A program made the translations under genes and the position numbers. From Sphingorhabdus sp. EL138 (GTDB lineage: Bacteria; Pseudomonadota; Alphaproteobacteria; Sphingomonadales; Sphingomonadaceae): 64,000 bases of DNA. The stretch spans positions 28,982 to 92,981 of the forward strand of contig NZ_CAMDCK010000012.1 of NCBI RefSeq assembly GCF_945890115.1, read 5' to 3'. Within the stretch, counting starts at the first letter, position 1, and each line of letters starts with the position of its first letter. Of this stretch, positions 9,868-19,349 are shown one piece after another. Below the pieces are notes generated by a model. The model searched no databases. It saw only the letters and a program-made list of their open reading frames with translations, and was not told the DNA's origin.

Positions 9868-12185
9868 GGCAACAACCTGATCAAGTAGGTCGCGCTGTCG
9901 CGCGCACGACCTGCCTTAAATGCGTCTAGGCTTGCAGGAGAGACTTCCGTAAATGGATCTAAACTTACGGCGGCGGCCCTTACAATAGTCGTAAAAACAG
10001 TTTGGAGCCCCCGGTCACGACAAAGGCTGGCGAGCTTCGTTGCAACATCCGCGGGCTGGTTCACCTGGTCTGCGGTCTTAAACTCTCGCCATAGGTCAGC
10101 ACGCAACGCCATAATGCGGGGGTCGACCGCCGCCACGGCAAATGTCGCTGCTGGAAAGAACCTTGCAATGGCCTCGTCAGCGGGGCCAGGCGGGTCGAAA
10201 GTACAATCAAGCACCCACGGCGCCTGCATCACCTCTTTCACACCTTCTTCAGAACACGATATACCGATGGCACAACTCGCCGCTCCAATTTCATTGGTCC
10301 TGCACAGGTTAGCGAGCGCCGCAAATGTCCGAGGGTCATGCGGAAAAACTGCTGTATCAAGTTTGACAAGGACGTCATCCTGCGCTGGGCTAATTGCTTC
10401 TGTTTCCGTATCTCCTGCAGGAGTTCGAAACGCGATAGGGAATTCAACCTCAACAGGCCAAGTGATGTCTGACTGGGTCGAGATGACTGTGACCCCGTCA
10501 ATAGCAACTCCCAATTGCGTGCTGATGGCCAACAGGCAGAGATCGAGTTGACCCTGCGTGCCGCTATGGGTAACGATAACTTGTAACTTTGGTGGGCGAA
10601 TTTGTTTTGTTTGGACCGGCAATTCGAGGTCGGGGGACAGAGGCATCAACGCATCCACTTGCCAGACAATCTCATCAAACGTCCGGATGGCGCTAGGAAG
10701 GCCGACCTGCTGAGCTGGGCTCTGGCTGCGACTGCCTGGCTCCCAGCGGGGCTGTGGCAAAGGCAAGGCAGGATGCGTAAGTTCGTGCATGGCGTCAGTT
10801 GTAAATGGAAGGCAGGCGAGGACTGCTTCAGCAATGTTCCTACCAGGCACAATGCAGAAGGTCGCAGCACCAACTTGGTTGTTGTCGAAAGCACCGCACA
10901 GGGAGGCGAGCGAGGGTAGGCAATCGGCAGGGATTACTAATGCGGCACCGCCCCTGCGGCGAGCGGACAGGGCAGGATCGAGCGATGTAACCCCAAGTCG
11001 ATCAGCAACCATTGCCGAACCGGTCACTTCTCCGTCGGCCAATAATTGCGTTCCGAAATGCATGCCCAGCGCAATTACTACGGCCGGATCGAAAATATGT
11101 TCAGATCCACTAGCGCCCCGTAAATCGACCTTGATCCGGCCCAATAGCAGGGGCTGGGTACCGAATAGAGCTGCGGCCAATTCGGCATTATAGCAAGCCA
11201 TCGCATCAGACTTCTGGCCCTGAAGGCTGACCGCGTGCATCTCCGCATGGTGAAGCCCGCCCCGGTATAATGAAGGGAACATGGCCAAGGCCGTTCGAAC
11301 CACTTTTCCATCCGAAGCCAGCCAAGCCAACAGAACAGGGCTGAATGGGTTTTCCAAGCTAAGCCGAACCAGGTTCGCTGAACTTGCTGCAACCTGATCA
11401 GCTACCCGACATGTCCCGCCGGAAGAATCGGACTGGAAGGCGACAATCCGGTGCGCGCCCGAGACTTCTCCGTCGATACGAAGCAGTAATTGCCGAGCGT
11501 GGACGAACCAACCATCGACCAGCAATTCCAATCCTAGTAGAACTGGATCAGGAGTTTGCCATTTGGCGATAGTTGTCTGCCTTGCCCCAGGCACCGTTGC
11601 CAAAAACATCTTGATCCGGGACTGGTCTGAGCCTTTAGCAAGCTTGGCGAGCAGGACTGGTTCGATGTTTGTGAGCGGTTCCGAGCTTGTAACCTGCGCA
11701 CCGAGTTGCTGCCAACCAAGCGCCTGGGCCTGCCAGCTTGCATCATAATCGTTGGCATAAGGGTCCGCGACTTCGGTAGGAGGCGATGGTTTACCCATGT
11801 CACCTTGACCGAGGTCGACGTCGTCATTGCGGCCAGGTTGTAACGGCTTGATCGACCGCCCTTCATTTCGCCCATGCTCCAGGTAGTGCACCAGGGGATT
11901 GGCACCTGAACGTGCGACATCTACATTCCGTCGGAGATACCATCTGGCATCGAAGTGGGGGCCGGGGTTACGCCCTTCCGCACCGCCATGGAGAATAAAA
12001 TGGTAAATCGGGTCCTGACCTGCCTTTGCCACGTCGGGATAGCGATGTAGATACCATTGCTCATCAAACAGTGCAGTCTGGCTAACAAGCTGCTTAAGCC
12101 TATGGAGTTCAGCAATCTGTCCCTTGCGGGTGAATCGGAACCAGCTTGCAACCGTGTTGAGTGAACGCTTTAACACCTTTTCCAT
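9864..12185 (-). CDS. Large protein with two FDxxWYLxxxxDVA repeats and a GT2-like degenerate C-terminal region
   Basis: Repeats LFDEQWYLHRYPDVAKAGQDPIYHFILHGGAEGRNPGP and HFDARWYLRRNVDVARSGANPLVHYLEHGRNEGRSI. ATG chosen at 12185 because upstream residues overlap the preceding gene. Confidence 0.5.
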   Translation of the reverse strand: MEKVLKRSLNTVASWFRFTRKGQIAELHRLKQLVSQTALFDEQWYLHRYPDVAKAGQDPIYHFILHGGAEGRNPGPHFDARWYLRRNVDVARSGANPLVHYLEHGRNEGRSIKPLQPGRNDDVDLGQGDMGKPSPPTEVADPYANDYDASWQAQALGWQQLGAQVTSSEPLTNIEPVLLAKLAKGSDQSRIKMFLATVPGARQTTIAKWQTPDPVLLGLELLVDGWFVHARQLLLRIDGEVSGAHRIVAFQSDSSGGTCRVADQVAASSANLVRLSLENPFSPVLLAWLASDGKVVRTALAMFPSLYRGGLHHAEMHAVSLQGQKSDAMACYNAELAAALFGTQPLLLGRIKVDLRGASGSEHIFDPAVVIALGMHFGTQLLADGEVTGSAMVADRLGVTSLDPALSARRRGGAALVIPADCLPSLASLCGAFDNNQVGAATFCIVPGRNIAEAVLACLPFTTDAMHELTHPALPLPQPRWEPGSRSQSPAQQVGLPSAIRTFDEIVWQVDALMPLSPDLELPVQTKQIRPPKLQVIVTHSGTQGQLDLCLLAISTQLGVAIDGVTVISTQSDITWPVEVEFPIAFRTPAGDTETEAISPAQDDVLVKLDTAVFPHDPRTFAALANLCRTNEIGAASCAIGISCSEEGVKEVMQAPWVLDCTFDPPGPADEAIARFFPAATFAVAAVDPRIMALRADLWREFKTADQVNQPADVATKLASLCRDRGLQTVFTTIVRAAAVSLDPFTEVSPASLDAFKAGRARDSATYLIRLLP

Positions 12186-12192
12186 TCTCCAA

Positions 12193-12831
12193 TCAGGATA
12201 CTTCGGCCGACTGTTCGTCGAGACAGGCATAGGTGTTGATACTTGCAGCGGCAGCATCCATTCCCTCCACCACCAAAGACCGGGCAGCCTGCTGCGACTC
12301 TTCAAGAAGCGTTGGGAGGGTGCTCCAGTTATGCGAGTAAATCGCGCCAGACAGAGCCGCGTCGATAGCAAGCAACAGAGCCAGATCAGCACCTGTTTGT
12401 CCGCGGTCAAATAAGATGATCCCAGGGGCATGCACCAATGAGTGGAAGGGAGCATCTAAGCTGCCAAAAGCTTGCGAAAGTTCGCCGAGATCGGCTGCCA
12501 TCTCGCAGCGTACCAATGCTACTTGGGTGATTTCGGAATATGTGACAATGAGCTGCCACAGACTGAACAGCGCGTAGCTGTCGCTCGTCGAAGCCATGGC
12601 CTCTTCGTTTGCTCCGATCATCGCCGCCAGCGACTCAATCCGAGCAAGTGCGGCAGGATAGCCGGCAGCGAGGTTAAGAACCTGTATCCCTTTTGGCGCT
12701 GTAGTTTTTTTGGTTGTTGCAAGAAAGGGCCGAACCCCCGCCTCGACTTCGCTGGGAAACCAGTCAAACGCCGTTTCCGGATTGCTGGGATCATGTGGAC
12801 AGACGAGCAATGCAATGACGGCATCAGACAT
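12193..12831 (-). CDS. Hypothetical protein
   Basis: Complete ORF fitting tightly between flanking operon genes; ATG at 12831 overlaps the upstream stop; no family recognised. Confidence 0.6.
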   Translation of the reverse strand: MSDAVIALLVCPHDPSNPETAFDWFPSEVEAGVRPFLATTKKTTAPKGIQVLNLAAGYPAALARIESLAAMIGANEEAMASTSDSYALFSLWQLIVTYSEITQVALVRCEMAADLGELSQAFGSLDAPFHSLVHAPGIILFDRGQTGADLALLLAIDAALSGAIYSHNWSTLPTLLEESQQAARSLVVEGMDAAAASINTYACLDEQSAEVS

Positions 12832-14521
12832 AGTCTTTACCCTCGTGCTTTTGCATGTTTCGCCATGCCTCGCCGTTGGCAAACTCTTCTAACGTGAACT
12901 GCGACCAAGCAAGGTGAGCGAGCCAGCCGTCTCGTTTCGGGTAACGAGGCGCTTCTATCATGCCAAGGTCGGTCCAGCCGATTGGAGCGGCAGCACTGGT
13001 TGCGGACACAAATACTGGTGTGCCCAGGCAGGCAGCTTCAATTGCAACATTGGAAGAGTGCGTAACCAGCGCGTGAGCATCTTGTAAGGCCTCCGGGAGC
13101 GTAACGAATTGCTCTCCAGCTCGAGGCTTGGTCCGGATGACGATCGGCCGATCCGTTTCGAGCCTCAGTTGAGCGAGCGTTTCTCCCAGCCAATTTTCAC
13201 AGCCATGCGCCGCAGCAAAAAAATCAGTTGGCGGGCAGACAATGATTGAGCGGCCTGATTTGCGCCAAGGCTCGATTGTGACGTCGAGTTTTTTGAGACG
13301 GTCGCCCGAACATTTTCGCACTAGTCCTGCCTCGTACCCATTCCGGGTGATGCGGTAGGAATTGCCATGCCCGCGATCGAAATAGGCGTGGTCGATGTAA
13401 TAAAAATGTAGCCCTTGGGCTTTTGCCCGGGCAATGATCTCGTTGCTGCCTCGCAAAACGCCCCAGACGACCGGGAAGGAGTGCATCTCGCCGGTCTGCG
13501 CGAGCTCGTCTTCCGCATAAGCTAGTCTACAACCCGTCCCTCGTGCAAATGCGGAAACCACAGGATTCCCAGCTCCACCGCGATTTAGATAAGCACTCAG
13601 CGCCCAAGGTTGGATTGCAGTGGCCGGTGTTAGTGCGGCTACAGAGCATTGACGGACGCCACTTTCGCGTCCGAGTAAATGGATATCTAGGTGCCGTTCC
13701 GTGGAAGTCGTAAATCGGGGCGGCAGTTGGATTGCAAGTCCGGTGGTATCGCGAAACATTGCCGATTGTAGCGCTATTATCGTTGATCGACCATCATCGT
13801 TCTTTGTCGTAACTGCGATTAGGTCGTGTTCTGATACACTGGCAACTACCAAGCTATGTTGCCGGAATAAGGCTTCGGTTATGCCCTCCTGAGGCCGTTC
13901 TGGGATTGGTTCTGAAACGGGCTGGTCGCTTGACAAAGCGATTTCTGTCAGGGCCCTGAAATGACAACTCAGGTGTGGCAAAGCCCGGTCATAGCTCGCT
14001 CGGTCCCGTTCGCCGGCCAAACCACTCCAAGTCCCGCCGACGGGCCTACTTAAGTCGGACAAGCCGTCCAGCGCAGTAATGGCAGGTAGGTTTAATCCGT
14101 TGGTTTCAAATCCGGCGGGGTACTGGAACTCGACCAGTCGAGTAGATGTCGGCATGTGCTTCACTGTTGCCCGCCATTCTGCTTCGGTTGTAATTGTTAA
14201 GAACCCGCCCCAGCCGACGCGCATCGCATCGGCCCAGGCCAACCTTGCACCGATGCGGTTCGGCAAAACAATTACAACAACTGGCAACAGGTCGCGAGCT
14301 TGAAGCAGCTGAAGAAGCCCGACATAAAGCAAAACGTCTTCAACACATTGAACGGGCACCGCCACGTAGACCCGCGGCAGGGAGGGATCCGGCAGCTCTG
14401 ACTGGCGGCGGTTAATCCAGGCTTCCCAAATTGCGCGATGCTGTTGCCACCGTTGGGGGTTCTTGGCCAATATTAGTCGGCGAAGCGCGGCATGCCGGAC
14501 AAGGTCCATAAATCCTGTCAT
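12824..14521 (-). CDS. Capsule polysaccharide biosynthesis (KpsS/KpsC-like) protein, putative
   Basis: HALVTHSSNVAIEAACLGTPVFVS and RPIVIRTKPRAGEQF resemble capsule export/Kdo-transferase-type domains; ATGA overlap with upstream gene. Confidence 0.45.
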   Translation of the reverse strand: MTGFMDLVRHAALRRLILAKNPQRWQQHRAIWEAWINRRQSELPDPSLPRVYVAVPVQCVEDVLLYVGLLQLLQARDLLPVVVIVLPNRIGARLAWADAMRVGWGGFLTITTEAEWRATVKHMPTSTRLVEFQYPAGFETNGLNLPAITALDGLSDLSRPVGGTWSGLAGERDRASYDRALPHLSCHFRALTEIALSSDQPVSEPIPERPQEGITEALFRQHSLVVASVSEHDLIAVTTKNDDGRSTIIALQSAMFRDTTGLAIQLPPRFTTSTERHLDIHLLGRESGVRQCSVAALTPATAIQPWALSAYLNRGGAGNPVVSAFARGTGCRLAYAEDELAQTGEMHSFPVVWGVLRGSNEIIARAKAQGLHFYYIDHAYFDRGHGNSYRITRNGYEAGLVRKCSGDRLKKLDVTIEPWRKSGRSIIVCPPTDFFAAAHGCENWLGETLAQLRLETDRPIVIRTKPRAGEQFVTLPEALQDAHALVTHSSNVAIEAACLGTPVFVSATSAAAPIGWTDLGMIEAPRYPKRDGWLAHLAWSQFTLEEFANGEAWRNMQKHEGKDYV

Positions 14522-17040
14522 TGGGCCAGCTCGACAATCTTGGCGCTGAACCGATCCCAATCATATGGTTCGACGGTCGAGCGCACATCTGTTGGTAGCG
14601 CAAACGCCTTTTCGATTAGGTCTGCGACCATTTCAACACTGGCATCGTGGTCGAAGATAAAGCCATTTTGGCCTGGGGTTATCAGATCATGCGCGAAGCC
14701 AGTATTGCTAGCAACCGGGACAGCATTACACATCATTGCCTCGATTAGCGGAATCGGGCCGCCTTCAAGGCTCGAGATCGATAGGAACACATCGAAAGTC
14801 CCATAGATCCGAGGATAATCGCGATAGGGTGCGGATAGATAGGTAAAATTAGGTAGCGCTTGAAGTTCCTCGAAACGGGCATAGCGCTTCCAGTTGCGTC
14901 CCAGCAAGGTGAACTGCCGATGAGGGAGCGCCTTAATTACCTCCAGCATCAGATCTGGATTCTTGCGCTCGTAGAAAGAAGAGGACATACCAACGCAGCC
15001 ATTGTCCCGGTTATGTCCAAGAAATAATTGCGGGTCTGCAGCGCCAAGGACGACTGTAGCCCGTTCCGGCGGCAAGCCACGCTCTATCCAGACCGCCCGG
15101 TTGGTCTCGCTGGTGAAGATGACGCGAGTTGCCCGGCCGAACAGGTCCAAACTGCGAGCGATGCTTGCCGGCGTCTCCTCCCGTGGGTGGGTATACCAAA
15201 GGAAGATCTTGCTCGCAGCAATCTCCTCAGGGAAGCGTATGTCAAAGCTATCGAGCAGCGTGAAATGGCTGAAGAACAAATTCTTTGCTGGTGGCGGCCG
15301 TGTCCGGTGTCCGATTACCTGCCAGCTGGCTGGCTGCCGCGAACCGATCTCCTGACAGATCGCGTCCAGTATCCAGCCGCGCGCATTGCTGTGGATGACA
15401 AAGGCCCAGTCAACCGAGCCGTCCAGATTCATGCGCGGGGGATGCGGGCCGGGCGGTGCGCGTGTCGTACCTTCGTCGACCGCTTCCTGGGTTGAATAAA
15501 TGCTAAAGTCGCGATTTAGGGCCTCGCGAAATTCGACTACCTCAACATCAAACTTACTTGCTAAATCAACCATTGCCTTACCAAATTTGGTCCCACAGTT
15601 GCCAATGACCACGCAGCTGCATTGCTCAAGCTCACCGTCAAAGCTGGGCAATTTGCCCGAGAAGAACCTGGGCAGACACCGCGCCGCATGAAGCGCACTC
15701 GCAAAACGGGGGTTGGCTTCTAACAGATCCATCGAGACAAGCATTTCATAATCCAGCCCAGGCGTGCCGTTCATGGCTTTGATTGCGAGGAGTGCGTCGT
15801 CCAGCTTGTCGTTGGCGACTAGCACTAGTATCACGGCGGAACGACCGGCATTTGCATTCCATATCAGGTTTTTGCCAATGGCTCGTGTCAGTAAGTTTGA
15901 CCAGATACGCGAGAGCGTTTCGGGCGTGTAACGTGCCAGAATGCGCTTTGCATCGTTCATCTTTATGGCAATAAGATCCTGGTTCTCTGGCCTGAGGCAG
16001 ATGTCAAGGCAACGCTGCATATTGCCCGTTAGAATCACGTCCTCGAACTCGGCCAAGGCGGTGGAGTTATTGGCGATTACCGGCACGCCGCAGGCAAGAG
16101 CCTGAACTATGCGGTTTGCGGACTTAACTGCGCTGAAGTCATCGGTTCCGGTCGTAAGCAGGGCTGCGTCGGCGCTTTGCAACTCACTGTAGACTGCTGA
16201 TCCGGACCACGGAACATAACGCGTTGGGAAGCCGCATTTATCCACAAGTGCGTTGTAAACACTACGGCTGTTGCTGACCACTACCAGCTCCAGTGGGACC
16301 ATCTGATGAAATTCGCGCAACGACTTCAGCCAACTTTTCAGGCTGAAAATCCCAAAATTGCTATGGGTGCTGCCGTAATTCCCGAACCAGACGATCCGCT
16401 TCAAATCCGATGCCACGATCGCTGGTCCCTGCCAAACCGAGTTTATGGGCATTGTGGAGATAGTGCGGGGCGCGAACCCCGTAACGAACTTTGTAGTCGC
16501 CTCAAACAGTTCGCTGTTCTCGGCAATATCTGGGATGACGTGGCATCTGCAGGTAACCTGAGACCCCGCAAGATAGCCTTCGATCCGTTCGGCCATTGCC
16601 GCGCTTGGTACAATTATTCCGGCCAGAACCGGCGCGATTGCCCGCAGAGCGGTGATTGATTGCCCAGGGTCAGCACCACTTGCATAATGCGGATGAACAA
16701 GATCGTCGCAAAGATCAAGGAATACTGGTTTTCTTTTGTACTCTGCTAGGGCGGCAATATCAAACACGGTCCGGTCGAGGCGCTTGACCACGATGATCGC
16801 ATCGAGACTATCAATCTGTTCTTTCAGATCCTGATACCTAGTAAAATACACGCTCTCGAATTGTTCCTCCAAGACGCGCGCAAAATGAAAACAGCGGAAA
16901 CGCGCACTAGCTGAATTGACATCCACCTTCAACAATAGCCAGCCCAAGCGGGGCCGTTCAGCTTTGCGGGTTCGAAAAGCGGGAGCTTTTAGGGTAGCAC
17001 CCGGAAAATGCAACTGCAAGCTGGATGCCTTACGCGTCAT
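14518..17040 (-). CDS. Tandem two-domain GT-B glycosyltransferase
   Basis: N-half NSASARFRCFHFARVLEE...FLDLCDDLVHPHY...ALACGVPVIANNS; C-half VGMSSSFYERKNPDLMLEVIKAL...SISSLEGGPIPLIEAMMCNAVPVASNTG, typical of GT4. Confidence 0.75.
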   Translation of the reverse strand: MTRKASSLQLHFPGATLKAPAFRTRKAERPRLGWLLLKVDVNSASARFRCFHFARVLEEQFESVYFTRYQDLKEQIDSLDAIIVVKRLDRTVFDIAALAEYKRKPVFLDLCDDLVHPHYASGADPGQSITALRAIAPVLAGIIVPSAAMAERIEGYLAGSQVTCRCHVIPDIAENSELFEATTKFVTGFAPRTISTMPINSVWQGPAIVASDLKRIVWFGNYGSTHSNFGIFSLKSWLKSLREFHQMVPLELVVVSNSRSVYNALVDKCGFPTRYVPWSGSAVYSELQSADAALLTTGTDDFSAVKSANRIVQALACGVPVIANNSTALAEFEDVILTGNMQRCLDICLRPENQDLIAIKMNDAKRILARYTPETLSRIWSNLLTRAIGKNLIWNANAGRSAVILVLVANDKLDDALLAIKAMNGTPGLDYEMLVSMDLLEANPRFASALHAARCLPRFFSGKLPSFDGELEQCSCVVIGNCGTKFGKAMVDLASKFDVEVVEFREALNRDFSIYSTQEAVDEGTTRAPPGPHPPRMNLDGSVDWAFVIHSNARGWILDAICQEIGSRQPASWQVIGHRTRPPPAKNLFFSHFTLLDSFDIRFPEEIAASKIFLWYTHPREETPASIARSLDLFGRATRVIFTSETNRAVWIERGLPPERATVVLGAADPQLFLGHNRDNGCVGMSSSFYERKNPDLMLEVIKALPHRQFTLLGRNWKRYARFEELQALPNFTYLSAPYRDYPRIYGTFDVFLSISSLEGGPIPLIEAMMCNAVPVASNTGFAHDLITPGQNGFIFDHDASVEMVADLIEKAFALPTDVRSTVEPYDWDRFSAKIVELAQ

Positions 17041-17356
17041 AATGCGAGGACCCTATCACAGCGAGTTCCCAAAACCCGGCGTCCAGCTGCGCAATTCGAA
17101 ACGGAAGGGTGCACCACATTGATATTTTCAAGACTTTCAACGGCCGAACCCAGACCCAGCAACGGACGACTCTACGATTGTAGGTTAATTGATGAACAGC
17201 ACTTTTTATTAGGTCCTAAGTTTAAAAGCTCAAGAAATAAATCGTCTGTTAAAGCCATAAATCACCAAAAATTTTTGTACTTTCGCTTGAGCCAGAGAAA
17301 AACTCGACCTAGAAGGGGACACATCCAATCAGCGTCGCATCGCGACTTAAGTCTAA

Positions 17357-17827
17357 ATGACATGCTCGGGACACTTAATGATGACAAGCAAACCGAAAGC
17401 GCCCGTTATAAGAGGATCCGAATTTGCGGATCTAGTTGCGCGGTATGATCGCGAGAGGCTCGATCATTTGAGGCAGATTGATCTGTTGGGTCTCAAGGTG
17501 CGGCAATACCGCCAGCTGGCAGACGATGCCCAAGCCAGGGCGTCGATGCTCCAAGCGAGGATGGATCGCCATATGGCCCATTGCGATCGAGACGAAGGCG
17601 CCGTCCAGCGGCTTAAGGCGGAATTGCAAGAGGCCAATTCTAGGCGTAAGGAGCAAGGGTCGGTTATCGCGCGCCGCGAGGAGAGGATTGCGTCCCTTCT
17701 AGCCGCTGATAAGTTTACCACTCTAGCCGCTGATAAGTTTACCACCGAAACCGAGCGGCCTCGATTGCCGATAATGTTCAGAATCCCTAGTTTTCTGCGC
17801 TCGAAAATTGACAAAGCCGCGAGGTGA
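17357..17827 (+). CDS. Small coiled-coil-like hypothetical protein with internal 8-aa tandem repeat (start may be 17378 or 17381)
   Basis: Charged, heptad-like sequence (RYDRERLDHLRQIDLLGLKVRQYRQLADDAQARAS...) and LAADKFTTLAADKFTT repeat; no family recognised. Confidence 0.5.
   Translation: MTCSGHLMMTSKPKAPVIRGSEFADLVARYDRERLDHLRQIDLLGLKVRQYRQLADDAQARASMLQARMDRHMAHCDRDEGAVQRLKAELQEANSRRKEQGSVIARREERIASLLAADKFTTLAADKFTTETERPRLPIMFRIPSFLRSKIDKAAR
17698..17745 (+). repeat. Perfect 24-bp tandem duplication (2 copies)
   Basis: TCTAGCCGCTGATAAGTTTACCAC at 17698-17721 is repeated exactly at 17722-17745. Confidence 0.97.
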
Positions 17828-17873
17828 GTGTGGCCGCTATGGTATTTTGATTTGTAAACGAGGATTAAGCGGA

Positions 17874-18557
17874 ATGAAGCAAAAGATTTTTGTGGGCTAT
17901 GACAGCCGGGAAGACATCGCATGGCAAGTTGCCCGCCACTCACTCTTGCGGCATGCCGCTGATGAGATCGATGTCATTCCGTTGCGCCAAGCTGCCTTGC
18001 GCGAATTGGGTTTGTATACCCGCCCGTATGACCCGATGTCGTCGACAGAATTCTCGCTTACCCGCTTTCTTACCCCCTATCTCGCGTTCGTACATGGCTG
18101 GGTGTTGTTCTGCGACTGTGATTTCCTGTTTACGACTGACATTGGCCAAGTTTTCCGTCATCTCGATCCGAACAAAGCACTCTATTGCGTCCAGCATGAT
18201 TATACACCGGCCTTCGACATCAAGATGGATGGGAAGCAGCAAACATCTTACCCGCGCAAAAACTGGTCGTCATTTATGCTGTTCAACTGCAGCCATCCCG
18301 ATGTGAAGGCACTTACGCCTGATGTGGTCAATAGTGCAACGCCCGCATTCTTGCACCGCTTTGAATGGATCCACAACGAGGATCATATTGGATCGCTCCC
18401 GCTCGACTGGAATTTCCTTGAAGGTGAATATCCTAAACCACAGACGGTCCCGCGTGTGATCCATTATACCAACGGCGGGCCATGGTTCGAAAATTGGGAA
18501 GAAGTTGATTATGGTGATCTTTGGTTAACCGAGCGTGACCTCTATCTGAAGCCGTAA
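17874..18557 (+). CDS. Glycosyltransferase (GT8-like nucleotide-diphospho-sugar transferase fold)
   Basis: MKQKIFVGYDSREDIAWQVARHSL...LTPYLAFVHGWVLFCDCDFLFTTDIGQVF (DxD-like) ...RVIHYTNGGPWF. Confidence 0.65.
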   Translation: MKQKIFVGYDSREDIAWQVARHSLLRHAADEIDVIPLRQAALRELGLYTRPYDPMSSTEFSLTRFLTPYLAFVHGWVLFCDCDFLFTTDIGQVFRHLDPNKALYCVQHDYTPAFDIKMDGKQQTSYPRKNWSSFMLFNCSHPDVKALTPDVVNSATPAFLHRFEWIHNEDHIGSLPLDWNFLEGEYPKPQTVPRVIHYTNGGPWFENWEEVDYGDLWLTERDLYLKP

Positions 18558-18594
18558 GAGATGAAGGCCACTGGTTTACTTATAAACTTTTAGC

Positions 18595-19347
18595 TCAGCA
18601 AAAAAGTTGATCCATTAGTATCCGCAGGGCTCGTCGGAAACCTTGGCGATGTCGAAGCATCGGCCAGATTAGCTTTCTGAGATTTGGTGCCAGTGCGCTC
18701 CGATTATCAAGCATCTGGTAGATACTCCAAAAACCGTCAGACCCGGCTTCAGTCGGTAGGTTAAACACTCCGTGAAAGCCGAATTCAGTTCCGACGCGCT
18801 CCGTCCTCTCGTATGAAAAATGGACAGCGATCGAAGGAGAAGCAAAGCGCACTCCGAACTCCTCTTCCAGCCGCGCCCGGTGTGTTCGGCAGATGGCAAC
18901 GTCTTCAGGATGTTCGGCAAGACCTAAAGAACAACATGCATCCAACAGCCGTTTGCTTCGCAGCGAAAAGCCGCCGTTACCAACAATTGCACCGTCGGTG
19001 AACTGCGGCCATACCGCACCGATGTAGTCGAACTCCATGAAAGCCGGGTCCCAAGCCTCTGGATGCAACACAAAGCCATCCCATTGCACCACCAACACGT
19101 GGCTAGTGGTGATGTATTGTACCATTTCGGAGAGTATGAAGCGTGAGTAGCCAGCTGAGCTCTCCAGATTAGAAATGTGTTGAACTGCGATGCCCTCTGG
19201 AGGAGGTGCAAGGATCTGATCTGTAAGCAACAAAGCGGCCCCAAAATCGCATAAGGTCATGCTATGCTGCATGGCAGCCACTGTTGCCGCTACATTGACC
19301 GAGGTTGCCGCACAAAGCGTAACTTGGGGCAGGGATATCCGCGCCAT
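18595..19347 (-). CDS. DUF5672-like protein (putative glycosyltransferase)
   Basis: VLVVQWDGFVLHPEAWDPAFMEFDYIGAVWP...VGNGGFSLRSKRLL is characteristic; ATG at 19347 adjoins the upstream gene. Confidence 0.75.
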   Translation of the reverse strand: MARISLPQVTLCAATSVNVAATVAAMQHSMTLCDFGAALLLTDQILAPPPEGIAVQHISNLESSAGYSRFILSEMVQYITTSHVLVVQWDGFVLHPEAWDPAFMEFDYIGAVWPQFTDGAIVGNGGFSLRSKRLLDACCSLGLAEHPEDVAICRTHRARLEEEFGVRFASPSIAVHFSYERTERVGTEFGFHGVFNLPTEAGSDGFWSIYQMLDNRSALAPNLRKLIWPMLRHRQGFRRALRILMDQLFC

Positions 19348-19349
19348 AG

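Noticed and set aside
12186-12455. N-terminal extension of the 863-aa ORF (MLPSTHWCMPLG...)
   Set aside because: Overlaps the coding end of the upstream gene in another frame and reads as shadow sequence; ATG at 12185 fits the operon spacing.
17698-17745. Possible CRISPR or direct-repeat array
   Set aside because: Only two directly abutting copies with no spacers, in frame inside a CDS.
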